Positions 34,450-42,950 of a stretch of 64,000 nt of DNA are shown here, piece after piece (position 1 is the stretch's first letter; every line of letters starts with the position of its first letter). The notes under the pieces were generated by a model that did no database searches, was not told the origin of the DNA, and worked only from the letters and a program-made list of their open reading frames with translations. The position numbers were made by a program, and so were the translations under genes. This DNA is from a virus, in the IMG/VR virus record IMGVR_UViG_3300028299_000132, positions 1 through 64,000 of that record; one strand, given 5' to 3'.

Positions 34450-36270
34450 ATGAATGCTATAGAATTAATAAAAGAAAAGAATAATCGTGGTGGAATAATG
34501 TACAATGAAAGATATCTTATGAAAAATTATCTAGATATCTATGAGTTAATAATAAGTTTTTGTAATAAAAATAATTTAGATGATATTTCATTTAATAGAA
34601 AAGTTTATCATTTTGTTAATGACATAAAAGAGAAAAATATAAAGTGTTCTAATCCTTTTTGTGATAATTATGTAGAATTTAAAAATTCTAATATTGGTTA
34701 CAGACGATATTGTTCAAATAAATGCGTTGGTAGTGATCCAAAAATTATAAAAATAAAAGAGAAAAAATCTTTAGAAAAATTTGGAACTCGCACACCAGCT
34801 GAATCAGATATAATTAAGGAAAAAATTATAAAAACTAATTTGGAAAAATATGGAAGGAAAGTTCCGATACCAATAAATGAAATAAATAAAAAGTTACAAG
34901 AAAAATATAATGTTGAAAATATCTCACAAATAGATTATATAAAAAATAAAGTAAAAGAAACAAAATTATTAAAATATGGTGATTCTGGATATAATAATTA
35001 TGAACAAATAAAAAAGACCAATAAAGAAAGATATGGATATGAGTGTTCTTTTCAGAATGAATTAGTTAAAGAAAAAATAAAGAAAAAATTTCTTATAAAG
35101 TATGGTTATGAACATCCTTCTAAGAATGATATAATAAAACAAAAAACGAAGGAGACAATGTTGAAATTATATAATTGTGAAAATCCTTCACAATCAGATT
35201 ATATTCAAAAAATAAAAAGGATTAATAAAATAAATAAAACTTTAAAAAGATATGATTATTTAAATATCATTGATGTTGATTATGATAATAAAATATTTAA
35301 ATTTGAATGTGTTAAAGGACATAAATATGAAATTTCTTTTGAATTGTTTCAAAATAGAAAAAGAATAGATACGGAATTATGTATTAAATGTAATCCAATA
35401 AAGTCAAATAGTGGGCAAGAAATTCAGTTACAAGATTATATAAAGTCTAATTATGATGGAAAAATAAGTTTAAATGATAGAAATATTGTTGGTAAAGAAT
35501 TAGATATTTACATTCCTGGACTTAAACTAGCGTTTGAATTTAATGGTATTTATTGGCATAATGAATTATATAAATCCCCTAATTATCATTTAAAAAAGAC
35601 AGATCTGTGTGAAGAAAAAGGAATACAACTAATACATATATATCAAGATGATTGGATTTATAAAAACGATATTGTTAAATCAATGATATTAAATAAGTTA
35701 GGAAAAACCGAAAATAAAATTTATGCCCGTAAAACAGAAATTCGTGAAATAACTGATAATAAATTAATCAGAGAGTTTTTAGAAAAAAATCATATTCAAG
35801 GATTTATTGGAAGTAAAATAAAATTAGGATTATTTTATAATGAAGAATTAGTTAGTTTAATGATTTTTGGTAATTTAAGAAAAAATTTAGGAACAATTAA
35901 AAATGAGAACCATTATGAATTATTGAGATTTTGTTCCAAATTAAATACAAATGTTGTTGGTGGGGCTAATAAATTATTTAAGTATTTTATTAATGAATAT
36001 AAACCAGAATCTGTAATAAGTTACGCGAATCGTTCATGGACTAAAACTGATGATAATCTATATCTAAATTTAGGATTTAATTTTGTTCATAAAACACAAT
36101 CAAATTATCATTATGTAGTTGATGGAGTCAGAAGAAACAGATTTTTATATAGAAAGGATGTTTTGATTAAAGAAGGATATTCTCCAGATAAAACAGAAAG
36201 AGATATTATGTTTGAGAGAGAAATTTATAGAATTTATGATAGTGGGTGTTTGAAATTTGAATTTATTTAA
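34450..36270 (+). CDS. Free-standing homing endonuclease, Hef/Vsr-like, 606 aa
   Basis: N-terminal Cys motifs (CSNPFC; YCSNKC), then about six KYG repeats (EKFGTRTP, EKYGRKVP, EKYNVENIS, RYGYECS, KYGYEHPS and similar), then a Vsr-like core (ELDIYIPGLKLAFEFNGIYW, LIHIYQDDW) and a C-terminal SYANRSW block. The last 300 residues closely follow the protein at 12504-14090, including LEKNHIQGFIGS. It sits just after the sheath terminator. Expected to cut a phage-lacking allele near gene 18. Confidence 0.85.
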   Translation: MNAIELIKEKNNRGGIMYNERYLMKNYLDIYELIISFCNKNNLDDISFNRKVYHFVNDIKEKNIKCSNPFCDNYVEFKNSNIGYRRYCSNKCVGSDPKIIKIKEKKSLEKFGTRTPAESDIIKEKIIKTNLEKYGRKVPIPINEINKKLQEKYNVENISQIDYIKNKVKETKLLKYGDSGYNNYEQIKKTNKERYGYECSFQNELVKEKIKKKFLIKYGYEHPSKNDIIKQKTKETMLKLYNCENPSQSDYIQKIKRINKINKTLKRYDYLNIIDVDYDNKIFKFECVKGHKYEISFELFQNRKRIDTELCIKCNPIKSNSGQEIQLQDYIKSNYDGKISLNDRNIVGKELDIYIPGLKLAFEFNGIYWHNELYKSPNYHLKKTDLCEEKGIQLIHIYQDDWIYKNDIVKSMILNKLGKTENKIYARKTEIREITDNKLIREFLEKNHIQGFIGSKIKLGLFYNEELVSLMIFGNLRKNLGTIKNENHYELLRFCSKLNTNVVGGANKLFKYFINEYKPESVISYANRSWTKTDDNLYLNLGFNFVHKTQSNYHYVVDGVRRNRFLYRKDVLIKEGYSPDKTERDIMFEREIYRIYDSGCLKFEFI

Positions 36271-37366
36271 TTATTTCATTTTTAAACTCATTTTTTAATT
36301 TCAAAAATATTTTAAATATTTTTATTTCCGAATCATTTAATTTTGTGTCTGTCCAATATCCAGGGTGTTTTTGAATTGTTGAATCATCTAGTTTCTTTTT
36401 GAAATCTATAAGCGTATGTACATTATTTTCACCAGTATTTCGGTCACTAGTCAAAATTATATCATTATAATCAATCATAAGAAATGTATACCCATCTTGT
36501 ATTTGTTTAAATTCAGCTATATATGAATTATTTTTTATTTTTTTATTTAAAATAACAACCCAGAAATACCCATCTATGATATGTTGGTTGTATATTTTCT
36601 CAGATATAGTACACCAGTATGGGTATTTTATTATATTCATTGATTCATAAGTGAATGGTTGATAAATCAACCATTCATCATCTTCATAATATATTTTTAT
36701 ATCATTTGATTTTTTTAATTTTGATATATTATCTGCACTTATTAATGATTCAGTGCCTCTAACATATTTTATCCATTCTTTAGGAGTCTCAAACATAGAT
36801 ATTTTACCTCTCAATAGACCAATATCTATATTATCAATAAATCTTTTTTTATCAAATCGTCCAGGATTAAATAGAACATTTCTAAGATTAAAAAAATTAT
36901 CTTTCTTCCTATCCTTTAATTCTTTTTTTAAAAATCCAGGAGCCCATTTATCTATAAATTTATTTGTATCTATATCTTTTTTAATGTTGTTTATATCTAT
37001 TATAAGAGAAGAATGATAATTATCTATCTGTTTAATATATTTATCTATGTCTATTTTAATATTGTGATTAACAATTAAATCAATACACCTCATTATGTTA
37101 TCTAATATAGATTTCTTATCTCTTCCATTACGATTATATAATTCTAGATATAATAATCTAGTGAACAAATATAAATATCCAAGTTTACCTAAAGATTTTA
37201 AATTATTTTTTATTATTGAGTATATTTCTAAAAAATTCTTCCATTCCTCATCTGTTTGTAAATACCTACCCTCCATCCCACCGTGTTTTGATGTCCCTTT
37301 AGGTCTATTATTTACAAATTTTTCAGCTTGCTGTAAATTTTCAAATATTTTATAATCTTTTATCAT
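36263..37366 (-). CDS. Tagged phage protein, 367 aa
   Basis: Begins MIKDYKIFENLQQAEKF, with IFE fitting the gp21-type site. The C-terminal part (YYEDDEWLIYQPFTYESM ... YPYWCTISEKIYN ... GYFWVVILNKK) resembles a domain recurring in T4-like phage hypothetical proteins, where the pattern is W-L-V-x-P ... K-W-C-T. Function unknown. Its ATG overlaps the stop of the histidine kinase gene (ATGA at 37363-37366), so the two are coupled. Confidence 0.75.
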   Translation of the reverse strand: MIKDYKIFENLQQAEKFVNNRPKGTSKHGGMEGRYLQTDEEWKNFLEIYSIIKNNLKSLGKLGYLYLFTRLLYLELYNRNGRDKKSILDNIMRCIDLIVNHNIKIDIDKYIKQIDNYHSSLIIDINNIKKDIDTNKFIDKWAPGFLKKELKDRKKDNFFNLRNVLFNPGRFDKKRFIDNIDIGLLRGKISMFETPKEWIKYVRGTESLISADNISKLKKSNDIKIYYEDDEWLIYQPFTYESMNIIKYPYWCTISEKIYNQHIIDGYFWVVILNKKIKNNSYIAEFKQIQDGYTFLMIDYNDIILTSDRNTGENNVHTLIDFKKKLDDSTIQKHPGYWTDTKLNDSEIKIFKIFLKLKNEFKNEIIK

Positions 37367-38595
37367 AGATATTTAGACATTAATTTTAATAGTTCTCCTC
37401 TATTTATTGGTTTTGATATGTACTCATTACATCCTAATTTCATCATACGGTCTTTATCATCCATGTACGCGAACGCGGATTGAACTATGATTGGTATATT
37501 ATTTTTATTACCCCTTATTATTTCTATGATTTTATCACCATCAATATCTGGTAATCTTATATCTAACAATAATAAATCATATTTTTTATTTTTTACCATT
37601 TCTAAACATTCCTTTCCTGTTTTAGCCCAATCTAAATTACATAATGTTGAATGTAATATTTCTCGTATTAGATTAAAATTATCTTTTATATCCTCAGTAA
37701 TAAGTATTTCTTTATGGATAAAATCATAATCAATTAACTTTTCAGATTTTTCTATTTTTTCCTCACTTACTTCAACTGGTAAAATAAAATAAAATTCTGT
37801 TCCTTTATTTAGTTCTGATTTTACATAAATTTTTCCACCAAGTAATTCTATTATTCCTTTTGATATTGATAATCCAAGTCCAGTTCCTTTTAAATATTCT
37901 TTTCTATTAACTTGGTAAAATCTATTAAAAATTTCTTCTTGATCTTCTTCACTTATACCAATCCCAGTGTCTTTAACATAGAATTTTATATTATTATTTT
38001 CTACAATTTCACATCCATATTCAATAAATCCTTTATCCGTGAATTTTATTGAATTACTTATTAGATTATCAATCACTTGTTTTAATCTAGTTCTATCTGA
38101 AATAATATTACAATCATCTAAATCTTCTGGTAAATAATATAATAATTTTATTTTTTTATTTAGTAATTTTTGATTTATTGAAAACGATTCATATATTTCT
38201 TCAATTAAATTATATAAAGAAAATGATATTTTTTCTAATCTTAACTCACCGACTTCTATTTTAGAAAAATCAATTATATCATTTATTAATGACATTAATT
38301 GACTCCCATTTTTATTTATAACATCTAGATATTTTTTTATTTGTTGTTCATTGAATCCATTTGTTGTTAATAATTCAGAAAATCCTATTATACTATTCAT
38401 AGGAGTTCTTATTTCATGACTCATATTCGCTAAGAACATTGATTTGAGTCTATCGGATTTTTCAGCTTTTTCTTTTTCTTCTTTTAATCTTTCGTTTTTC
38501 TCTGTTAACTCCTTAATAATTTCTCTTAACTCTAATTCTAATTCTCTAATCTCATTTTCTTTCTTATGTTCAAGAAATTCTTTACCATTAGCCAT
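37363..38595 (-). CDS. Hybrid histidine kinase (HisKA-HATPase-REC)
   Basis: 410 residues, no sensor or membrane segment: a short coiled coil (about 15-47), HisKA with His60 in SHEIRTP, a complete HATPase (NLISNSIKF, KDTGIGIS, KGTGLGLSIS), and a receiver with YDLLLLDIRLPDIDG and a KPI lysine. HisKA is nearly identical in pattern to the kinase at 7233 (KSDRL...FLAN[IM]SHEIRTP), so the two are paralogues. It is embedded in a minus-strand run of tagged, possibly packaged proteins. Partner unknown. Confidence 0.9.
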   Translation of the reverse strand: MANGKEFLEHKKENEIRELELELREIIKELTEKNERLKEEKEKAEKSDRLKSMFLANMSHEIRTPMNSIIGFSELLTTNGFNEQQIKKYLDVINKNGSQLMSLINDIIDFSKIEVGELRLEKISFSLYNLIEEIYESFSINQKLLNKKIKLLYYLPEDLDDCNIISDRTRLKQVIDNLISNSIKFTDKGFIEYGCEIVENNNIKFYVKDTGIGISEEDQEEIFNRFYQVNRKEYLKGTGLGLSISKGIIELLGGKIYVKSELNKGTEFYFILPVEVSEEKIEKSEKLIDYDFIHKEILITEDIKDNFNLIREILHSTLCNLDWAKTGKECLEMVKNKKYDLLLLDIRLPDIDGDKIIEIIRGNKNNIPIIVQSAFAYMDDKDRMMKLGCNEYISKPINRGELLKLMSKYL

Positions 38596-38609
38596 TTTAA
38601 TAATTTTTT

Positions 38610-38864
38610 TTATCTAATATTCCAATTTTGAGGTAATATTTCTAATTTTCCCATTTCTTTAGCTCTTTTTACAATCCATCTTTTAGTTTTGTCTGGATCT
38701 TTCGCTCTACCCCAAGATTTAATCGCGTTTTTCAAATCTTGGACTGTTACAATAGGAAAACTTCCATCTTTCATCGCTTTTCCTTTATCAGCTAAGTCTC
38801 CACGTTTTTCTGATGAGAATTTTCTTTCCAATAAATATTCTCCAAATAATTTTAAATGATTCAT
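38610..38864 (-). CDS. Small tagged protein, 84 aa
   Basis: Begins MNHLKLFGEYLLERKFS, with LLE as a possible cleavage site. The body (DGSFPIVTVQDLKNAIKSW, GRAKDPDKTKRWIVKRAKEMG) matches a small module common in phage head or prohead-protease polyproteins: a SFPI segment, a helix, then GRA and a basic RAK helix. That supports a head location. DNA or capsid binding is possible. Confidence 0.72.
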   Translation of the reverse strand: MNHLKLFGEYLLERKFSSEKRGDLADKGKAMKDGSFPIVTVQDLKNAIKSWGRAKDPDKTKRWIVKRAKEMGKLEILPQNWNIR

Positions 38865-38873
38865 TTTAATTTA

Positions 38874-39041
38874 TTATTTTTTAATAAATTCAACAGATAT
38901 ATTACCTGTATCGTAATCAATGTCAGTTATAACCGCGTCTAGGAGAGTATCACCTTCCTTATATTTTATTTCTTGATCAATTTCGTAATCATCCACGACA
39001 TAATCATCTGGATCTAGAATTTTTACATTCATATATTTCAT
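38874..39041 (-). CDS. Small acidic protein, 55 aa
   Basis: Short gene: MKYMNVKILDPDDYVVDD at the start and ending ISVEFIKK. Acidic and beta-rich, probably an OB/SH3-like fold, unrecognised. Its ATG overlaps the TAA of the upstream gene by one base, which supports it being translated. Confidence 0.6.
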   Translation of the reverse strand: MKYMNVKILDPDDYVVDDYEIDQEIKYKEGDTLLDAVITDIDYDTGNISVEFIKK

Positions 39042-39394
39042 TAACCTCTAATGTTTTTTAATAATCCATTCATTGAACTTCCAAAAAACGCTGCTGGATC
39101 AACTTGTTCAATTGGTTCATTTGTAGCTCTAACTGGTTTATGAGAGTTCATAGAATAAGGACTTGTTTTGAAATCTCCATAATAATCATATTTACTAGTT
39201 TTTTGACCATTTCTCATTATTTCAATATTATGAGAAAAATGTTGTTCCATCAAACTTGTATCATCCTGTATAACAGTTGGTTGTGTTGGTTCAACATTTT
39301 GAAAACTATTTACCTGATTATCAAAATATTGACTTAACGCTTCGTGTTCACTATTTCGTCTAGTTATCTTAAAATTTCCCATTATTCTCTCCAT
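39041..39394 (-). CDS. Hypothetical protein, 117 aa
   Basis: Gln/Asn/Ser-rich and probably disordered. The start may be the second Met (MGNFKITRRNSEHEAL), because GGAGAG precedes it. It lies between coupled genes in the run of tagged proteins. No domain recognised. Confidence 0.65.
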   Translation of the reverse strand: MERIMGNFKITRRNSEHEALSQYFDNQVNSFQNVEPTQPTVIQDDTSLMEQHFSHNIEIMRNGQKTSKYDYYGDFKTSPYSMNSHKPVRATNEPIEQVDPAAFFGSSMNGLLKNIRG

Positions 39395-39395
39395 A

Positions 39396-39872
39396 TTATC
39401 CTCTTGTATTTTGTATAATAAGTTTTATCATATCTAGTCTAATATCATCTGTACACCAGTATCCTAACTCTTCATTATAGTCCAATTCTATAAAGTATGA
39501 GGTAATCATATCATATTCCTGAAATGTGATTTTTATTATCTCTCCACTAGGAATAAACAACAAATCTATAAAATCATCATTTTTCATTTTCTTTTTCATA
39601 TTTTTACCATTACGATAAATTGACTCAAATATACTATTATTTTCCCTATATTTCAATTCTTTTGTGAATATTTCTATGAGATTTTTCCCACGATTCTTAC
39701 CATATACTTTAATATGTTTTTGAACATACGGAATGAGATTATTTAACTGACTATTTGTTATATTTTTTAATTTTATTCTTCTACCTTCTTTGGTTGACCA
39801 AACAAAATCATTTCTCAATTTAAGGAATTTATCATCAAAATCTATATCTTCAAATAATTTTAAATATTTCAT
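39396..39872 (-). CDS. Tagged protein with PSGE motif, 158 aa
   Basis: Begins MKYLKLFEDIDFDDKFL (canonical tag with LFE). The C-terminal half contains LLFIPSGEIIKITFQEYDMI followed by a Tyr/acidic segment and a last helix, the pattern shared by the small PSGE proteins at 41514-42914. It therefore joins the two unusual features of this region in one protein. Function unknown. Confidence 0.76.
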   Translation of the reverse strand: MKYLKLFEDIDFDDKFLKLRNDFVWSTKEGRRIKLKNITNSQLNNLIPYVQKHIKVYGKNRGKNLIEIFTKELKYRENNSIFESIYRNGKNMKKKMKNDDFIDLLFIPSGEIIKITFQEYDMITSYFIELDYNEELGYWCTDDIRLDMIKLIIQNTRG

Positions 39873-39876
39873 ATTC

Positions 39877-40842
39877 TTATTTTACAATTTTTAAAAATAG
39901 ATCAAATTTTATTTCCTTTCTACCATCTTTAGTATAACTTCCCGAACTTGGTGAATAGTATCCACCAATAGTATAATTATAATTAATATCCCAATTCCCC
40001 CATTTTATTGATTGTAATACCCTCTTATTTTTTTCTGTTACTTTAATACACCAATTTTGTGGTACTTTTGGTTTTGGTTCTTCTTCTTCATATTCCCAAT
40101 CATTTTCATCAAAATCTATACTTTCCTTTATATTACCAATTACTGTAATTCTATCATCTCCTATTAATGATATATTATCCCCACTATTGACAACTTTACA
40201 GAATTCTATTCTAGGATAATCGTAGTTATTGTATTCTGGTACTAATGATGGCACCTTAAATTCTTTGACAGAAATCTTTCTCCATGATTTATATATCTTC
40301 TCCTCTTTTTTATATTCATATACATGTATTTTTTTACCACTTATATTATCATTTAACCAGTTTATAAATTTGTGAATATCTTTACCTACGTGTTCATATA
40401 ATTCATATAATATAAATTCCTCTTTATCAAATGGTTCCTCATCTTCATAATCCCAATCATCAAAGTCAATTGATTCAGTTATTACTTTTTGAAAATAATC
40501 ATCCATTTTTTCATCATCTTCAACAAAAAATTTCCATCCAGAGTGAGGTAGTTCTATTTTTCCCCTAAAAAAATACACTGTAACCTTCTGATGTGGATGA
40601 TTCTTCCTAGTTCTATTAGAAGTATAGGCATCAGTATAGACACCAGTTTTATCTTTTCTTATTCTTTCAATCTTTAATTCTTCACCAACATCAAATTCTG
40701 ACGCGAATCTAAATACGGGGTGTTCATAAGACTTTATACATCTGACTATATCACCAGCTTTAAACTTATCTCCAATTGTTTCTGGTTCATTTTCCCAATC
40801 AAAATCAAAATCTATTTCTTCGTATAATTTAATATATTTCAT
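39877..40842 (-). CDS. Tagged hypothetical protein, 321 aa
   Basis: Begins MKYIKLYEEIDFDFDWE (LYE site). Two further ESIDFD-type acidic segments occur internally (near residues 127 and 240), as if tag-like peptides or linkers were repeated. The first domain (GDKFKAGDIVRCIKSYEH ... GEELKIERIRKDKTG) looks SH3-like. Stops 4 bases before the downstream tagged gene. Unrecognised family. Confidence 0.73.
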   Translation of the reverse strand: MKYIKLYEEIDFDFDWENEPETIGDKFKAGDIVRCIKSYEHPVFRFASEFDVGEELKIERIRKDKTGVYTDAYTSNRTRKNHPHQKVTVYFFRGKIELPHSGWKFFVEDDEKMDDYFQKVITESIDFDDWDYEDEEPFDKEEFILYELYEHVGKDIHKFINWLNDNISGKKIHVYEYKKEEKIYKSWRKISVKEFKVPSLVPEYNNYDYPRIEFCKVVNSGDNISLIGDDRITVIGNIKESIDFDENDWEYEEEEPKPKVPQNWCIKVTEKNKRVLQSIKWGNWDINYNYTIGGYYSPSSGSYTKDGRKEIKFDLFLKIVK

Positions 40843-40907
40843 AGTACAGTTATATATTTAATTTTAATCTCCGTTTTTTAATATATATCAAAAAACAATA
40901 TGTATTT
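40843..40907. promoter_or_regulatory. Divergent promoter region with two TATATA-type elements
   Basis: TTAATATATA at 40878-40887 faces the plus-strand gene at 40908. TTAAATATATA-like sequence (about 40851-40861) faces the minus-strand gene starting at 40842. Both are within 9-20 bases of the ATG. Confidence 0.5.
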
Positions 40908-41528
40908 ATGAATGACGATGAATTAAAGAAAATTAAACTAACAACAAATATTGAAAATCTAAAACAGACAATTAAAGACTTAAAGGATGAGAGTTCAATG
41001 AATATTAATGATTTGATACCAAATAACATATTACCTGGATTAAATATAGAGATATATGATTATGATAAAGATATTGAGTTAATAAAAGAGGAGTCAGAGG
41101 AGACTTTAGAATGTATATCTAGTTTATATTTAAATGATGAAACAATGATGAATAAGAATATAAATCGACTGATAAAAAATGATGCAGATGAAATAGGTGA
41201 TATAAAATTTTCATTGTCTTGTGCGAAACGAGGTTTAATAAATTGTATGACACAACTAGACTCTGGTTCGAATGACCCTGAAATGCATAACGCTGTTAAT
41301 TCATACCAAAAAGAAATCAGAGAGTCAAATAAAACAATTCATGATTTATTAAATAAAATGAAGATATTTTATAAAGATTTAAGGGATGAATTAAAAACCG
41401 ATAATAATATAAATGTTGGTAAAGAACTTTTGGATTATGATGGTGATGATTTAAAAATTGTTGATAAATCAGAGATGAATAGATTAATAGAACAATATAA
41501 AAAAGATCCAACTCTACTTAAAGAATAA
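40908..41528 (+). CDS. Hypothetical helical protein, 206 aa
   Basis: Almost entirely helical and acidic, no membrane segment, no recognised domain. It is the only plus-strand gene in a minus-strand run between 36263 and 49431, with its own candidate promoter. It ends overlapping the convergent PSGE gene by 15 bases. Confidence 0.72.
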   Translation: MNDDELKKIKLTTNIENLKQTIKDLKDESSMNINDLIPNNILPGLNIEIYDYDKDIELIKEESEETLECISSLYLNDETMMNKNINRLIKNDADEIGDIKFSLSCAKRGLINCMTQLDSGSNDPEMHNAVNSYQKEIRESNKTIHDLLNKMKIFYKDLRDELKTDNNINVGKELLDYDGDDLKIVDKSEMNRLIEQYKKDPTLLKE

Positions 41529-41744
41529 TTCCGTTAATATATTCATTATTTTTTCTCTGTCTTTATCTTCATAAAAATATGAATATATTGGAATATATTT
41601 AATATTCATATAATCTTCCGAGAACGCTACAAAATAAACTAATTTTTCTTGTTTTAGATTATATAATTCAAAATCAGTGATTTCTAATATTTCTCCACTA
41701 GGATATCCAACTAAATCTAATATTTTTTTATTTGATTTCTTCAT
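41514..41744 (-). CDS. PSGE-motif small protein, 76 aa
   Basis: LDLVGYPSGEILEITDFELYNL followed by a YFVAFSEDYMNI strand and a C-terminal helix (REKIMNILTELF). One of six proteins sharing this layout. Last member of a run in which each ATG overlaps the preceding stop. No known family. Confidence 0.74.
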   Translation of the reverse strand: MKKSNKKILDLVGYPSGEILEITDFELYNLKQEKLVYFVAFSEDYMNIKYIPIYSYFYEDKDREKIMNILTELFFK

Positions 41745-42150
41745 TTACATCCCTAACCTTTTCTATATCATCTTTTATATATACACCATCAGTACCTCTG
41801 AATTTAACCATATATAATATATCACTAGGACTATATATCTTACTTAAATTTCTTCCATTAATTAACTGTCCATCATATTCAATAATATCAACTACCTCTC
41901 CAACTTTTCCTATTTTCTTGATTCTTACAACAGTACCTTTTTTAATTTCATATAATATTTCTATTATTTCATCATAATCTTCATCATTAAATTCCCAATA
42001 TTCCCCCTCCATACCTACATCGTAATTGATGTTAATATATGGTAATAATATATAAGCTTCATCATTTGTTATTGTTATTATTTGACCACTTGGTAGTCCA
42101 ACCAAGATATCATCTTCAAATCTATCATATCTATTTGGATCATAATGCAT
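41728..42150 (-). CDS. PSGE-motif protein with extra C-terminal domain, 140 aa
   Basis: ILVGLPSGQIITITNDEAY is the PSG motif (Gln in place of Glu), followed by a Tyr/acidic segment and helix, then a second beta-rich part (GTVVRIKKIGKVGEVVDIIE) that looks like an SH3/KOW-type barrel. Translationally coupled both upstream and downstream. Confidence 0.74.
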   Translation of the reverse strand: MHYDPNRYDRFEDDILVGLPSGQIITITNDEAYILLPYININYDVGMEGEYWEFNDEDYDEIIEILYEIKKGTVVRIKKIGKVGEVVDIIEYDGQLINGRNLSKIYSPSDILYMVKFRGTDGVYIKDDIEKVRDVNEEIK

Positions 42151-42544
42151 CTTGCACTAAAAATATTTTTTGATTATTTAAGTTCCCTTTCAATAGATTT
42201 TCTAGATTGACATAAATCTGTAATTCGAATTCTATACGATTATCACCAAATGTTACAGCGTAACCATCTTTTCCTAACGAACTCGCTATCACTCCAGTTA
42301 TTCTACCATATCCATGTAATTGATGAAAGATTTTATCTCCTATTTTAATATTGTAAAAAATCATACTCTTTATATCCTCCCTCAAATCATCTCTAAATAC
42401 ATAAGAATCTATTTTTACACCATTAAAATATTCTAAATATTTAACAAATTTTACAAGTACTAAATCATATAAAGACGATTCTCTACATTTCAAAACCTCT
42501 CCACTAGGAATTCCAACGATATCAGTAATTGGCCCTCTTTTCAT
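42140..42544 (-). CDS. PSGE-motif protein with extra C-terminal domain, 134 aa
   Basis: ITDIVGIPSGEVLKCRESSLY then the usual strand and helix, then a barrel-like part (IKIGDKIFHQLHGYGRITGVI) similar to that in the next gene. Starts with an ATGA overlap on the 53-residue gene at 42541-42702. Confidence 0.74.
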   Translation of the reverse strand: MKRGPITDIVGIPSGEVLKCRESSLYDLVLVKFVKYLEYFNGVKIDSYVFRDDLREDIKSMIFYNIKIGDKIFHQLHGYGRITGVIASSLGKDGYAVTFGDNRIEFELQIYVNLENLLKGNLNNQKIFLVQDAL

Positions 42545-42702
42545 AAACTAACTTGTCGTATTATATTTTTATTTGTGTCTTTATAAATAAAACATTCAAA
42601 TTCAAAACTCCAATATACTAATTTTCTTTTTAATAAAAAATCTGCACTAGCTTTTTCTTTTTTCATAACCTCACCACTTGGGTATCCATATATTTCAATC
42701 AT
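42541..42702 (-). CDS. PSGE-motif small protein, 53 aa
   Basis: A short gene: MIEIYGYPSGEVMKKEKASA, then a KLVYWSFEFECFIYKD strand. It lacks the C-terminal helix of its relatives. Both ends are ATGA overlaps, with 42699 upstream and 42544 downstream, so it is very likely translated. Confidence 0.68.
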   Translation of the reverse strand: MIEIYGYPSGEVMKKEKASADFLLKRKLVYWSFEFECFIYKDTNKNIIRQVSL

Positions 42703-42914
42703 ATTTCATCAATATAAAAAATCTTATACTTATATTCATCTTTTGATATGTACCCGTGAACATCTTTCATATCACCATCAATATCAACAAATCTTTTGTA
42801 TGTTATAAATTTAGTACTAATTAATTTATTTAAATTTCTTCTATTAACTGTAATAACCTCACCACTAGGTAATAATAAAATTTCAAATGTTTTTTCATCA
42901 AATCTTAAAACCAT
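42699..42914 (-). CDS. PSGE-motif small protein, 71 aa
   Basis: FEILLLPSGEVITVNRRNLNKL, then a FITYKRFVDIDGDMKD strand and KYKIFYIDEI. First member of the coupled run 42914 to 41514. A long A/T hairpin (T-run, ATA, A-run) at about 42928-42951 precedes it and might terminate the upstream gene. Confidence 0.74.
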   Translation of the reverse strand: MVLRFDEKTFEILLLPSGEVITVNRRNLNKLISTKFITYKRFVDIDGDMKDVHGYISKDEYKYKIFYIDEI

Positions 42915-42950
42915 AGTACAAAATTAATGATTTTTTTTTATAAAAAAAAA

